From the NCBI GenBank assembly GCA_015680685.1, contig MNCI01008033.1:1080135-1144134 (forward strand): a stretch of 64,000 nucleotides of DNA, written 5' to 3'. This document shows positions 44,743 to 56,090 of the stretch, piece by piece. The stretch is from Gnetum montanum (Eukaryota; Streptophyta; Gnetopsida; Gnetales; Gnetaceae). Below the pieces are notes generated by a model. The model searched no databases and was not told the DNA's origin. It worked only from the letters and a program-made list of their open reading frames with translations. Position 1 is the first letter of the stretch; every line of letters begins with the position of its first letter. A program made the position numbers and the translations under genes.

Positions 44743-46240
44743 TTGACAACTAGATGATTGACTTGAAAGACATCGACAAAGAATATGAAACACCATGATG
44801 AACATGACATCAAAAACATTCATTAATGCCCACTTGGATGATGCTTCACTATGCATGAGAGTGTCAAGGGAATGAAGTATGGTAGGAAACATTTTAAGGA
44901 GATGGATCAAGGGGCAATGGATGGAGAGGATAACTATAAGATGCAATGTCATGATGATGTTTTGCCAAAGTATGGTCCCTTGTTGGAGTGCTTGTAAGGG
45001 AGTTAGCATGTGGAGTTGGCTTACTCATTGGATTTCAACCTCTCGTCAGAGTGCTTTTGTGATGGTCAATCCAGGGCAAGATCAGTTGTGAGATGGCAAT
45101 TGTGCCATTTAACTTGGGTACTTTGGTTGTCCCATTTTTTTTAATTTTTCCTTTTATTTTATTTTTGTTCTTATTTCCTCTTTTATTTATCTTTCTTTTT
45201 TTTTTCATTTTTTGCTTCCTTTTGTTTTTCTGAGTGAATTGCATGCCAACATTTTCTTAGAGGCAACCACATTGCATTTGTAGAATAGGTGTTTCCTCCT
45301 CGGGATGAGTTTTGTTACATTTATTTAGGGCTTTCACTAGCCCAGAAAGGCTCCCCATGGGATGAGTTGCATTATGCTCATCACGAGTTTAGCGATTAAC
45401 TACAAGAAAGGTTTTACATTCATTGGAGAAGCTTATAAGGGATGTGGGAGATTACAAGATCAAGAGGTAGAGGCTAGTTGGTTGGGGGATGGCAAGGGTG
45501 TGTACTCTTAAGTAGCTAGGCGAACCAAAGAAGGCACATCAGAGAAATATGGTACCTTGTCATCATAATGAAACACAACCTTGAATGGCACCACCCAGGC
45601 TTCATCCTACAAACATAACATAGAGAAAAGAAGAAAAAACAACCACCATGTGAGATGAGGGCAAAGTCTTGCTTGCTAGGGCATTGCGAGGGCTGCGAGT
45701 GTTGCATTAGTTGCATGCAATGTTCAAAGTAGGTAGGCTAGTGTAGGTGTTGATGGTGGCAGGCTGGGAAAGCTCTAGCACCCACACCAAAAGTGAGCAT
45801 CCAAGTGGATAGAGGCGATGGTGATGTAGGTTCTCATGAATTCTCACCAAAGGTAGGAGCCAAGAAACTCAGCTGTAGGGTAAGGAGCCATGCAGTCGAA
45901 CGCGCTTTCAAACTCAAGTGATGGTGAGGGTCAGAGGATGGCAGTGCTATGGTTATGCCATAGTACTACTGGGACTTCAGTGAGTGCTGATGATAGTGAA
46001 AGCTATGACCAGAATGATTGGCAATGGTGATGGTAGCTTTAGAAGGTTAGTAAGATGACAAATGGAATCTCTAAAAGATCAGTAAGATGCTAGGAATGAT
46101 GGCACTACAAATGTTCTAGAGGGTTTTTCCTTGACTATGTGAACTTCAATTTGGAACTACAATGCCCCACCCCATCTTGCTTGAGAGGTGTGGGTAGGTG
46201 ATAGAGGATTGGAAGTATTCTTGCTTGCTTGTCCACAGAA
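44743..46240 (-). other. 3' untranslated interior of the Tat/Ogre-like element
   Basis: No conserved domain. A T-rich tract at 45128-45210 reads as a Lys-rich frame on the minus strand and is not a gene. Short open frames on both strands are random-looking. Confidence 0.55.
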
Positions 46241-46269
46241 CTATGTATGTTAAACTGTAAAAGCTGAAC

Positions 46270-46590
46270 TGTGAACCCAGTTTTAGATGTTGGTAGACCG
46301 CATGATGTGCTAGTTTAAGGTCCTAGCAAACCATGATCCTAGTTTAAGGTTTGGGCAAACCATGATGTGCTAGTTTAAGGTCCTAGTAGACCATTGTGTT
46401 AGTTTAACATCGTAGCAGACTGTGGATGGCCAATTTAGGATCATAGTAGACCATGTTGTTTGTGCCAGTTTAATGTTGTAGCAGATGTTTTGTGCTAGTT
46501 TAATGTTGTAGTAGACACTCTATGCTAGTTTAATATCATAATGAACACTTTATTTTAGTTTAACATTATAGCAGATATGCACTTACCTTG
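46270..46590 (-). repeat. Tandem array of an AGTTTAA motif downstream of integrase
   Basis: About nine imperfect units of 30-45 bp, each with TGCTAGTTTAAGGTC or a decayed form followed by CTAGCAGACCAT-like text. The same core recurs as a single unit at 50219-50250 and as an array at 55709-55950. Confidence 0.75.
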
Positions 46591-46617
46591 CTTCTAGCAT
46601 TGGTGTGATACTGCATA

Positions 46618-47930
46618 TTAGGTGTAGTATGCCTTTAGGTACGAGTGGTTAATAGGGTTGGCAAACTCATTGCCATCTAGATCAAAAATCTTAAAGGCTC
46701 TATTGTCATACACCTTTATGACCAAGAAAGGCCCTTCCCAATTGCTTGATTGGGCATTGATGCTGATTTTGATCGTGCTTTTGCTGTTGCTTTTCTTGGT
46801 ACCACTTGATTCCATCAAGTGTTTGCATGCGTTCCTCCTCTATAGAGTTAAGGTTAATTGTTCTCAACTTGTTGTTCTAAACCTCATCAATGAAACTTGA
46901 GAGGATCATGTGGAGTGATGGGACCTACAATTCAAGAGGCAACATTGCTTTAGATCCATACATAAGACTATATGGTGTTTTACTTGTTACTATTCTGGAT
47001 GTCATGTGGTAGGCCCATAGTGGATAGAATAGTTGCTCATACCATCATGACTTGCTATTATTAAGAATTCTCTTTAGAAGGTTGATGATGACCTTGTTTG
47101 TAGCCTCTGCTTGATCGTTCACCTATGGGTAGTATGGTAATGAGAAGAAATATTTAATGCCAAGGCTTTTGTAGAAGGCTTTTGTTTTTGCACTGCTAAA
47201 TTGTGGTCCATTGTTTGTGACTATAGTTATGGGAAGACCAATTCGGGTCACTATGTTGTCAAGAATGAGTTTACAAACTTGCTATGATGTTGTCTTCCTA
47301 AGGGAAATGGCTTCAACCCATTTCGTGAAATATTTAGTTGCAATAATGATGAAGCTATTCCCTATGGAAGACTTAGGTGTTATAGGCCCTATAATAACAA
47401 TCCCCAATGTTGGAATAGCCACGTGATCTACGTAGTATGTAGTTCAGTGGGTGGCACATGCATTAGGTTTCCATGCCACTAATACATGTCACATGTCCTG
47501 ACCTTGGAGATGCAATTGTGCTCCATGTAAGGCCAGTGATAGCCTAGACATCTGATTTTTTCTACCATTTCCCTAGGAGTTATATGACCCTCACATAGTC
47601 CTTCATGGACTTGGTCAACGATCTTTTGCGCTTCACTACTGCTAACGTAAGTTAACTGTATTTTGCAATAGGATCTGCAACATAAGGTGCTATCACCTAC
47701 AAGGACATACTATCATGATTATTTTCTAATTGCATCCTTTTGGGTGGATGTTAGATTTTGTGGGGGCTCTCCCTATTGGAGGTATGCCTTAATATTTTCA
47801 TAGCACTCTTGGGCGTGAGCTGTACTTATGGATGTAATGCTTGTTGTGTGAGTTATAGGTTCAATATAATCCACTATTGAAGTAGGCAAAACAGAAAACA
47901 TGTTTGGTGCTATGCTTAGAAATAAAGTAG
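46618..47930 (-). pseudogene. Integrase of the Tat/Ogre-like element
   Basis: The core reads PITPKSSIGNSFIIIATKYF, then TKWVEAISLRKTT, GLPITIVTNNGPQF, SAKTKAFYKSLGIKYFF and NDQAEATNKVIINLLKRI. The first catalytic Asp (normally before YFTKW) is Lys and the second (D in DNGPQF) is Asn; the Glu in QAEATN remains. The C-terminal part includes NKLRTINLNSIEEERMQTLD and a final WEGPFLVIKVYDNRAFKIFD block at 46618-46818. Stops are present. It is the last coding module before the 3' LTR. Confidence 0.85.
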
Positions 47931-48300
47931 ATAGTGCATTAACTATGGCATTTTCATTGCAGGGATATGTTGGACATCTACAGTTGCAAATTTTTTAAGC
48001 AAGTGCTTTGCCATATCATAGTAAGGTTGTAGATGTTGTGCCTTACAAGCGTAAACCTCTGTGACCTGGTTGATGACCAACTGTGAATCGCTTCAGACTG
48101 CTTTGTCCTAGATTCCTAGCTCTTGGGCTGCTAAGACACCTCTAAGGAGACCTTTGTACTCCACTATATTTTTTGTACAAGGAAATGCAAAGTGATATGT
48201 GAAGGGTTGGATCTCCTCAGAGGGGAATGTGATAACAACAGTGGCACTACGACCTTGTGTGGTCGAAGCACTGTCAAAGTGTAGAACAACCAAAAGTTTG
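47931..48300 (-). pseudogene. Second (archaeal-type) RNase H
   Basis: Minus-strand LHFDSASTTQGRSATVVITF, then FPCTKNIVEYKGLLRGVLAA, QELGI and SDSQLVINQV follow the additional RNase H found in the Tat lineage, with the first Asp, the Glu and the Asp of SDSQL still readable. It lies between the gypsy RNase H and integrase, as expected for Tat. One stop breaks the frame after QELGI. Confidence 0.8.
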
Positions 48301-50035
48301 TAGGTACTTGCCTTATACTATTAACATGCTCATCTAATAATTTTGGATCTATCATTGCTTGATTGTGTACAGGTGAAGCTGTGAGTTGTGTGGCTATCAC
48401 TTAACTTTTTGTGGATGCCTGCACTATATAGTGCAAGTGAAACTCTATGGTTATTACCTTCCACCTTGCTATTTGACTACTTTCATATATATTCATTATA
48501 ATGGCCCTAAGTACATTGTTTTTGTAGATGACATTGACTTGACTACGGAACAGGTAATGTCTTCACTTTTTGAGTGCAAAGACTAAAGCGAGATAGTTCT
48601 TCTTCACATCATTATATTTTGCCTTGTGGGCTACTAGTGCATGGATTAAGTAATAAATAGGGACCTCAGAGGCATTGTCTCACTTTTAGCAAAGAAAAGA
48701 AGCAATGGACATGTTTAAGGTTGCAAGGTAAATGTAGAAAGTTTTATTTCCTTGTGAAGGGTAGACTATCGGAAGTTGAGCCAACTCCTTTTTTAGGTTG
48801 TCAAATGCCTATTGGCATTGAGTTGTCCACTCAAAGTGGATCCCCTTTTTGAGAAAATGTTGCATTGGCTACAACTTTTTAGTCAAACATACGATAAACC
48901 TATGCATGAATTGTAATCTACCTTGTAACCTACGTAACTCCTTAAGGTTTGCTGGTGGTGCTAAGTTGGTGATAGCCTTAACCTTGTTGAGGTTTATATG
49001 TATACCTACTTCTGATACCACAAAGCCTAACATGCAACTAGTTTTGATGCCAAAGACACACTTTTTGGGATTAAGCCTAAGGTCATGTCTAAGAAAATGT
49101 TTAAGGACATGGTCCAAGTCACCTGCATGGTCATGAGCCACTTTGGACTTAACTGCTATGTCATCAATGTAGTCATTAAGCAAATCTAATAGATAGTTGC
49201 TAAAGATGTATGTCATTGCATGTTGATATGTTGCTCTTGCATTCTTTAGTTTAAAGGACATCATTGTATAATAAAATGTACCCCAGGGGGTCATGAAAGT
49301 AGTGCTAAGTTGGTGCTATGGGTTAATTCAAATTTGGTTGTACCCCAAGAATCTGTCCATGAAGGACAACAAGGCATGATAGGCTATAGTATCGATGAGT
49401 TGGTCAATACTAGACAATAGGAAATCATCTTTAATGGTTGCCTTGTTTAGGTCCCGGAAGTCTATGTAAATATGTATACTTCCATTTTTCTTGGGGACCA
49501 CTACAATGTTTGAGACCCAATCAGTGTAGTCAACTACCTAGATGAAACCAACCTTGTAAATCTTAGTAATTTCATCGTGGACAACCAATGTGACCTCAAG
49601 CTCGACTTTGCGAGCTTTTTGCTTAACTAGCTTAATGTGAGGATCTAGGATAATATTATGCTATATTATATGAGCGTCTAAGCTTGGCATGTCCTCATAG
49701 GACCATGTGAAGGCCTTGACATTGTCACTAAGGACTTTAGAGATGCTTTGTTGGATTTGAGGCTCTAACAAGGAACTAAGTTTTAATGTTATCGCCTCAC
49801 CTTTACATGTTATTATAGGGACTTTTGTGAGGGGATCCTTGGTCACATCACCTGCTTCAAAGTCCAGAGCTTTTACTAGATGTTCTAACCAATCTAGCGA
49901 TGTCTCTAGGGATGCTACATTTGTGTCATAGGCAAGTGGTTCAAATTCTAGGAGTTTTGTGTTTATGCATCTTGTGGATTCACCATAAGGTCTAGCCAAG
50001 ACTAAGGGAAAATGAAGACTCTCGTATGCATTCAT
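48301..50035 (-). pseudogene. Reverse transcriptase and first RNase H
   Basis: The frame 49661-50035 is the linker before RT (LDWLEHLVKALDFEAGDV, VKAFTWSYEDMP). Next come VVPKKNGSIHIYIDFRDLNK at about 49440-49510 and the finger/palm block. The frame 48869-49294 contains the catalytic YIDDI (Tyr codon at 49169-49171), the FLRHDLRLNPKKCVFGIK block and GFVVSEVGIHINLNKVKAI. RNase H follows: FEWTTQCQ-AFDNLKKEL, then HALVAHKAKYNDVKKNYLAL and FALKK-RHYLF. The Asp pair of RT is intact, but stops in the frame make the protein non-functional. Confidence 0.88.
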
Positions 50036-50218
50036 CTTTTAAGAGATCTTGCAAAAAAACTAGAAAAATGTCAAGCGGAACCTATCTTAATAAAGTGAAA
50101 TGCATAGAATATGGAAGGCAATGATATGAAAACTTAGTTAACTATGCAGTATGTAAAGTAATTTATTTATATATTTATTATTATCTTTTTTTCTGTGGCC
50201 TCAAGTAACCATAAAATT

Positions 50219-50600
50219 AACAGTTTAAGGTCGTAGTAGACCATAGACTATGTGTGGGACATAAGTCTAAGTAAAGCTTAAAAGTTTTGAAATGTAGTAT
50301 CAAGTTGAATGTCTATTGGACAATCAGAAAAAATGCAAAAACTTTTCTAAGTGTAGGAAGTTGGAAAAGTTGCAAAATTTTTCTAACTTTGGGTGTTATG
50401 CTCATCCCACGTTATGCACAAGACATGGAACATCTCGGGGGGGGGGGGGGGGGGGGGGGGTGTTGACATGTCTTTTGACCCTGAAGGGTTTAAATAGAGG
50501 TTTTACCCATGGTAAACCTATCATTTTCACTGTTAGAGCTAATAGCCATATGAGTATAGCATAGGTAAGGTAGAGCATAGCAACCAAAGGGAAGTTAGAG
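50219..50600. other. Module border: single AGTTTAAGG unit and a 24-base G run
   Basis: CAGTTTAAGGTCGTAGTAGACCATAGAC at 50219-50246 is one unit of the array seen at 46270-46590. A run of 24 G lies at 50437-50460; open frames across it are artefacts (poly-Gly or poly-Pro). Confidence 0.8.
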
Positions 50601-50974
50601 CATGATGAAAGGGAAGCTAGAGTAGGATCACAGGAGTTAAGATGAACACCCTGGCCTCACCATCATTGATGAAGGTGAGTGTACCCTACGATGCCTTCCC
50701 AAGGTGTGCATCAAGGATTGCTAGGAGATGCTATCAGCTAGGTAAGTCATCACGCTCCACTCTTATGATTTTGTTTTGCTTTCCCGCATGTTATGGGTTT
50801 TGGGTTTTGGATTTTGATTTTTTGGTTTTGGTTATTTGAGGGTAGCCTATTATGGGTAGGAACTGTTGTTGCTACCGCAGCCACTCTATGCCGTGGCCAG
50901 GGAGGGAGCGCAAATGCATTTTTTCTTTCTTTTGCCCTTTTTTCTTTGTCTTGTGTGCTAAGGGTTTGTGGGTT

Positions 50975-51265
50975 TCTTGCACTACAGTGTAGAACAGGGT
51001 TTCTTAGCATTACAATTTTTTTTATTTTAATGTCCAACACCGCAGTGCTAGACAAGGGGTTCTACGTGTCCCATGTCACAGAATGAGGGTTTTTTGTAGT
51101 GTCCTGCACTGTAGGATGGAATAAGATTTCTTTGGCATCCCATGCCATGGTGTGGAATAGGGGTTTCATAGGTGTCCCATGCCATAGCATAGGATAAGGG
51201 TTTTAAGGTCTTATACTACAATGTGGAACAAAAGTTTTGTGGGCATCCTGTGCTATGGCACGGAA
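50975..51265 (+). repeat. Tandem array of about 37 bp units with hairpins
   Basis: About eight units, each with GTCCCATGCC...GGAATAGGGGTTTC-type text. Several contain a short stem with a four-base loop: CAC-TACA-GTG (50980-50989), CAC-CGCA-GTG (51038-51047), ATGC-CATA-GCAT (51179-51190), GTGC-TATG-GCAC (51250-51261). The array lies at the 5' side of the antisense gene. Confidence 0.75.
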
Positions 51266-51289
51266 CACGAGTTGGTCGAGGTGGCCTTG

Positions 51290-51640
51290 GATCATGTTCG
51301 TCATGCTCTGGTGTCTCTGAGAGTGTGACAAAAAGTTAGAAAAATTTTGTAACTACTACTCTTAGAAAAATTTTGTAACTACTACTCTTAGAAAATTTTT
51401 GTTGCTTGGCAGTTGTTATGCTCTATGGGTAACGTAGCCAAAAATTAGAAAAAATTTTGAAATTTTTTTTCCAGATGTTACGCTTTATGGAGAGTGTCAC
51501 CAACACTTAGAAATTTTTGGGTTGGAAGGTGTCATGCTCTGTTGGGAGCATGACCAATAGTTAGAAAAATTTTGAGTTTGAAAATGTCATGCTCTATGGG
51601 GAGTGTGACTAATATCTAGAATTTTTTTTGATATTTTCTT
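51290..51640 (+). repeat. Array of GTCATGCTC hairpin units
   Basis: Five units of 55-70 bp. The clearest hairpin is TCATGCTC (51532-51539) pairing with GAGCATGA (51546-51553). Others are decayed at TG/CA positions, as expected if the original stem was GTCACGCTC/GAGCGTGAC. Each is followed by AGTTAGAAAAATTTTG. Related words occur in U3 of this element's LTRs. Confidence 0.75.
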
Positions 51641-51649
51641 TAAAATTGT

Positions 51650-53827
51650 AATGCTTAGAAGAAATGTAAGTGTTAGTGTTATGCCCTGTTGGGAATTAGG
51701 CACGTTAGATAGGGATGCCAACATCCCCTCCCTATGGGACCTGGGAGTAAGTTAATTATGTTTCACATAATAAAATTTTTTATTTTATTTTATCTTATTG
51801 TATGAATTTTTTGTTTGTTACTTTTTATTATTTTTCTATCTTTTTCCAATACTAACATAATCACTATTGTGGCATTGCAGGGTCTTACTAAAACTTGTTC
51901 TCATTATGGTTGAATTGGTGGGGATTCTATGTTGCATGAGTGATCTCGTACCAAATGTACTTACACCACATGCACGTATAGGACACCAAGAGGTCTGGTT
52001 TCAGTTGGGTGCATAGGAATTCCTAGAATTCTTGCTCTTCCACTTCAGTGTGATCATATGGTCATACTTGTTAGTCGAAGCAGTAGGTGTCATAGTTGAA
52101 ACATTGTTGCCTAGGGTGAATCAAGACATCTTGAAGTTTATGTCTGATGAACCTACTAAAGGTAAAGGGGCAGGGAGCTTGAGCTAGCATCCAAAAGGCC
52201 TCAGACTATTGTCTTGGATCTAGGAAATGCCTAAGCTCCAATGATACCATAAATACAACATCATATTTCTTGCTCAATGTGTGCACACCATTTTCCAAAA
52301 CCCACCTAGGACAGTTTATTATGCTGGAGGGTGAGCCGTGTTGTGATTTTTTTACTACCTATTATTTCATGACTTAGGGTGCTAACTACTTTTTGGCCTA
52401 TTGCCAGGTTTTCCATTAATGCAAACGGCCTCCATAATGAAGAGGGGATACTAGATTTGACCCAAATGACCCTACAAGAATTCTCATTTGCTAGGAATAT
52501 GCATGTTGGAGTGATAGGGCAAGTTTGGGTAGATTTGGCAAAATACCCTAGCAGGTATTCCAAATCTTATGAGAGGTGTTGAAATCTTGACTGGTTGGAC
52601 ATTGAGTGGGCATCTCAGATATTGAGTGTAGAGTAGGTTTCGGTCCCACTACCACCGTTCTACAAATTGTTTATGCCACATAAGTTATATCACCTATTTA
52701 CTTTCATGCAATTTTAATTTTATATTTTTATTATGTTGCTAATTCTACTTTTGTTTATTGTAGCCGTAGCTAAGTCTAAATAGATTACAGTGGTTATTTC
52801 ATGATGCATTGAGACCACTATCCTCTTCAAGTATAATGAGGTTGACATTTTGTAGCACTAGTTGTGCCACGAGGCCCCAGAAAGGGTAGCCCAAAATATT
52901 CAATGGACCTTTTTTTGGTCATGAACCTAAACATCTTGATAGCAAAGATGATTGCCTTAGTTAACTCTTTCACCAAGAGTGTCAATCATTTTTGCACACA
53001 AGTTCATAATGTGCAAGTGGTCTTTAAGATCATGGATGACCTCTTCTTAGATCTCTTCAGCATTTCCTTTGAAGGTCTATCAGTAGGTAAGAAGACTAAT
53101 AAGGAGCTAAACCATAGAGTGGGCATTGAAGAGTGGTTGGGCACTAAGAAAGGCCTCAAGGGTATATCCATGAAGAAAGTTGAATTGCCTGTGGTCCAAC
53201 ACCTCTATCCTATCTTCTGAGCTTATGTATTTTCTAAGTTTATTTCTTAAGGAAAGGTCCTTGGGCTATAGCAAGCTTGGATAATGAGGGATGTGATAGA
53301 GGAGGGGACATAGTATAATTGGGCTAGCTACCTTATTAATGGCTTGTGAGCCAAAATTTTCAAACTACATGACAACCTCAAGGCACGATCTCATGTGCAT
53401 TTTGGCTTCTTCGTAGTGTGCCTATAAAGGTTTACAGAGCTTTTGGTGGTCTGTGAGAATGGGAAATGGATGGTTCAAGATCACATCCAAATTTCCAAGC
53501 CATGGATTTTCCATTTTTTCTACACGACGCGGTCATAGGTCCCCCCAAAGGCTATTGGCAAGTCATTCTCAATGAAAATCAAAGGCCATGCAGGGTCATC
53601 CTACCATGCATGTGACAGTGTTGGGGAGGCTCCACCAACAAACATAGGTAACACAGTAAGAGGGGTGCAACTCATCACTGAGATGGTGAGGTCAAAAATG
53701 CAAATCAAGAAGCCGTGCCCCATAGAGGAGCCCATGCATTAAGTTGAGAAAAGGGACAAGAAGCTATAATTCATACTTCACGATGCACGATCGAAATTAG
53801 CTAGTAAGTATGTATTACTTAGCATCA

Positions 53828-53858
<31 letters not shown>

Positions 53859-55488
53859 ATTTTTTGACTTTATTATTAGACATTCTAACTAAAGTTCGTG
53901 CAACATAGGCAAAATGGACCCTGCAGCAGAAGACAAGCCTTTAGATGATGATGTCCCTCATCTTGAGGGACACATGGAAGATGAGCAAGCCATCGAAGTG
54001 TTGAGGTAGCTTGAAGAAGAGGCACTATAGTTTGAGGATGATGAGTTTGAAAATTTGTTTAATGGTGTGCAGATGGGTGATTCCCTCACTCTCACCCTTG
54101 AGGGTTTGCTGGGTAGGAGCTTTACACCGCCATCTTCATTGTGTTTTTTTCTCTTTTTTATGTATTTTTTATACTTTCTTTTTGTTATTTTTATATATTT
54201 ATTTTTTGTGTGTTTTGTTTTTATGGTTATAAAATTTTTTATGTTATAGTGGCTGATGCCTTTTCTGAGCATCTAGAATCAACATCCACTTTTTGCACAC
54301 AACTGTGGGTGGAAACTCTAGACAAGTTCGCCTTTATGCAAGGCATAGTGGATGATATGATTAACTGTCTTAAATAGATAGATCCTAAGATGGGTATGTT
54401 TAATTTATTATCATTACCTTGTTCTCCCCATTTTTTTTTATTTTTTTCTGTTGTTTGAGTGATTGGTTTTGTTTATCTTATGACTGATATTTTTCCACTT
54501 GGGATAATAGGCTCATGACTCAAGTGGGACCCAAGTAGAGCAGTCTAGGTTGATGCTATGTCTAAGTTCCCTCTTAAGGTAGAGCAAGTGCTTTGTCATG
54601 TATACAATGAGGCAAGCAAGTGCACATTGCACTTCACACGAGCATTTTGGAAGTGTAGGCATGTGAACAAGGAGCTTTGGAAACAAGTGCAAGAGCTCTG
54701 GGAATAGAAGGCGAACCAAGAAGCCAGACTAGAAGACTTGTAGTTGCATTATGAATTCTTGAAAGCCCATGAAAAATTAAACAGTAGCTAGCATATGGTT
54801 GAGATTGACTATGCCAGGTACTGGTCGATCATTCAGGGTAAGAATGAGGCTACCTTTGAGGTCATTGAATAATGTTGCAGATGGACCTCTCAACCAAGAA
54901 GAACCAAGATTGGAAGGATTATAGTGCCAAAGTATATGAATGGGGATAGACTTAGAAAAACTACAAACATCATTACAAGATGGAATGTGCATCTTATCGT
55001 AAGAAGTATAGGGATGAGTCTGTGAAGTGTTGATGTCAAGAGATATTTCTTGATGCTATTGGTGCAAAGCAAGCTTAGAAGATGTTTGCGAGCCATCTAG
55101 TAGTTAGTGAGTCCCCAGAGAGAGAGGTCACTATTTCTTCTAGAGAGGTTACTTCTACAACATTTTTGCTAGGGTCACCCATATGGATAGCCATGGAGAA
55201 AGGTAAAACCCTCATGGGTGTCAATTTGGGAGAGGAGGATTGGACACGCATGTCAGAGGATGAAATCCTTCGAAGTCTAGAGGTTGGCCTCGATAGGATG
55301 CCCCTGAGCATGGATGCGGGCCCATATTAGTTTAGTTTAACGTACCTTATTTTTGTCTATTTCATTATGATTTTGCATGTCATCTCATTTATAGACTGAT
55401 TTATTGTTTCATTTTTGTTTTGTGTAGGCTCCAAGTGAAGGTGTAGGACCTAGTGGAGTAGCGGATAAAGACGAAGGGAAAGAGCCTT
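51650..55488 (+). pseudogene. Antisense multi-exon gene inside the Tat/Ogre-like element
   Basis: Plus-strand gene, opposite to the element. Introns: 51747-51880 (GGGA/GTAAGT, branch TACTAAC at 51850-51856, TTGCAG), one ending at 52763, 53804-53908, 54113-54249, 54394-54510, and a last acceptor at 55427. The three introns at 53804, 54113 and 54394 are all phase 1, and the frame continues across each (KLA then S-KMDPAAEDK; LEGLL-G then V-ADAFSEHLE; DPKM then G). The long exon 52764-53803 holds YNWASYLINGL, HFGFFVVCL, LLVVCENGKWMVQDHIQI; later exons are acidic, then coiled coil (VNKELWKQVQELW). The end is APSEGVGPSGVADKDEGKEP plus a stop at 55488. About fifteen stops and two frame changes show it is dead here. 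Family not recognised; the upstream start is uncertain. Confidence 0.75.
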
Positions 55489-55708
55489 AGCTTCCCATGA
55501 TAATGCAAATTAAAATGTTTGAGATTCATGTATTTTTGGATATTCCATGTGGCAGTTGATGTAACTTTGGACAATGTATTTTATTTATGATTTAATGGAA
55601 AACATGACATTTATTTACTTCTCATTTTATCATTTTAACTTGTAATTCAATTGATATTGTTATGATTTTAACTTATGATTTTGTTAATGTAATTAGGCCC
55701 CTTGTGGA

Positions 55709-55950
55709 TCCCATGCCAATTTAAGGCCATGGCGGTAGGGCCATCACTAGTTTAAGGCCATTTTGGGCCATTGCTAGTTTAAGGCCATTTTGGGCCATTG
55801 CTAGTTTAAGGCCATTTTGGGCCATCGCTAGCTTAAGGCCCTTTTAGGCTATTGCACAAAAGGAAGTTGGATACCAATTTTAGGCCTTGGTGGTCCATGC
55901 AATAGTTTAAGGCCATTTTAGGTTGCATGATAGTTTAAGGCCTTTTGAGG
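55709..55950 (-). repeat. Tandem array of a 29 bp AGTTTAAGGCC unit
   Basis: Units of GCTAGTTTAAGGCCATTTTGGGCCATT, nearly identical for three to four copies and then diverging. The core TAGTTTAAGGC is shared with the array at 46270-46590. It lies between the end of the antisense gene and the protease. Confidence 0.85.
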
Positions 55951-56090
55951 CCTCATATTTTTCTTTCTTTTTCTTGAGAAAGAAAGCTAAAAGAAATTGT
56001 AACTAATGCAAGATGTGAAAGAAGCTAAACGAAATTGTAACAAAAGGGGCAAGAGACAATTTGGGTAGACAAGAAAATTAGGGGGATGGC

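Noticed and set aside
45035-45244. Minus-strand Lys-rich frame as a nuclear protein
   Set aside because: It is the translation of a T-rich tract within the retroelement's 3' region.
50402-50587. Minus-strand frame with poly-Pro and plus-strand frame with poly-Gly
   Set aside because: Produced by the 24-base G run.
54011-54377. Plus-strand frames with Phe-rich text as membrane proteins
   Set aside because: The hydrophobic part is the T-rich intron 54113-54249 of the antisense gene.
54838-54877. An intron from GTAAGA to TTGCAG in the antisense gene
   Set aside because: Only about 40 bases long; a one- or two-base indel near 54870 explains the frame change better.
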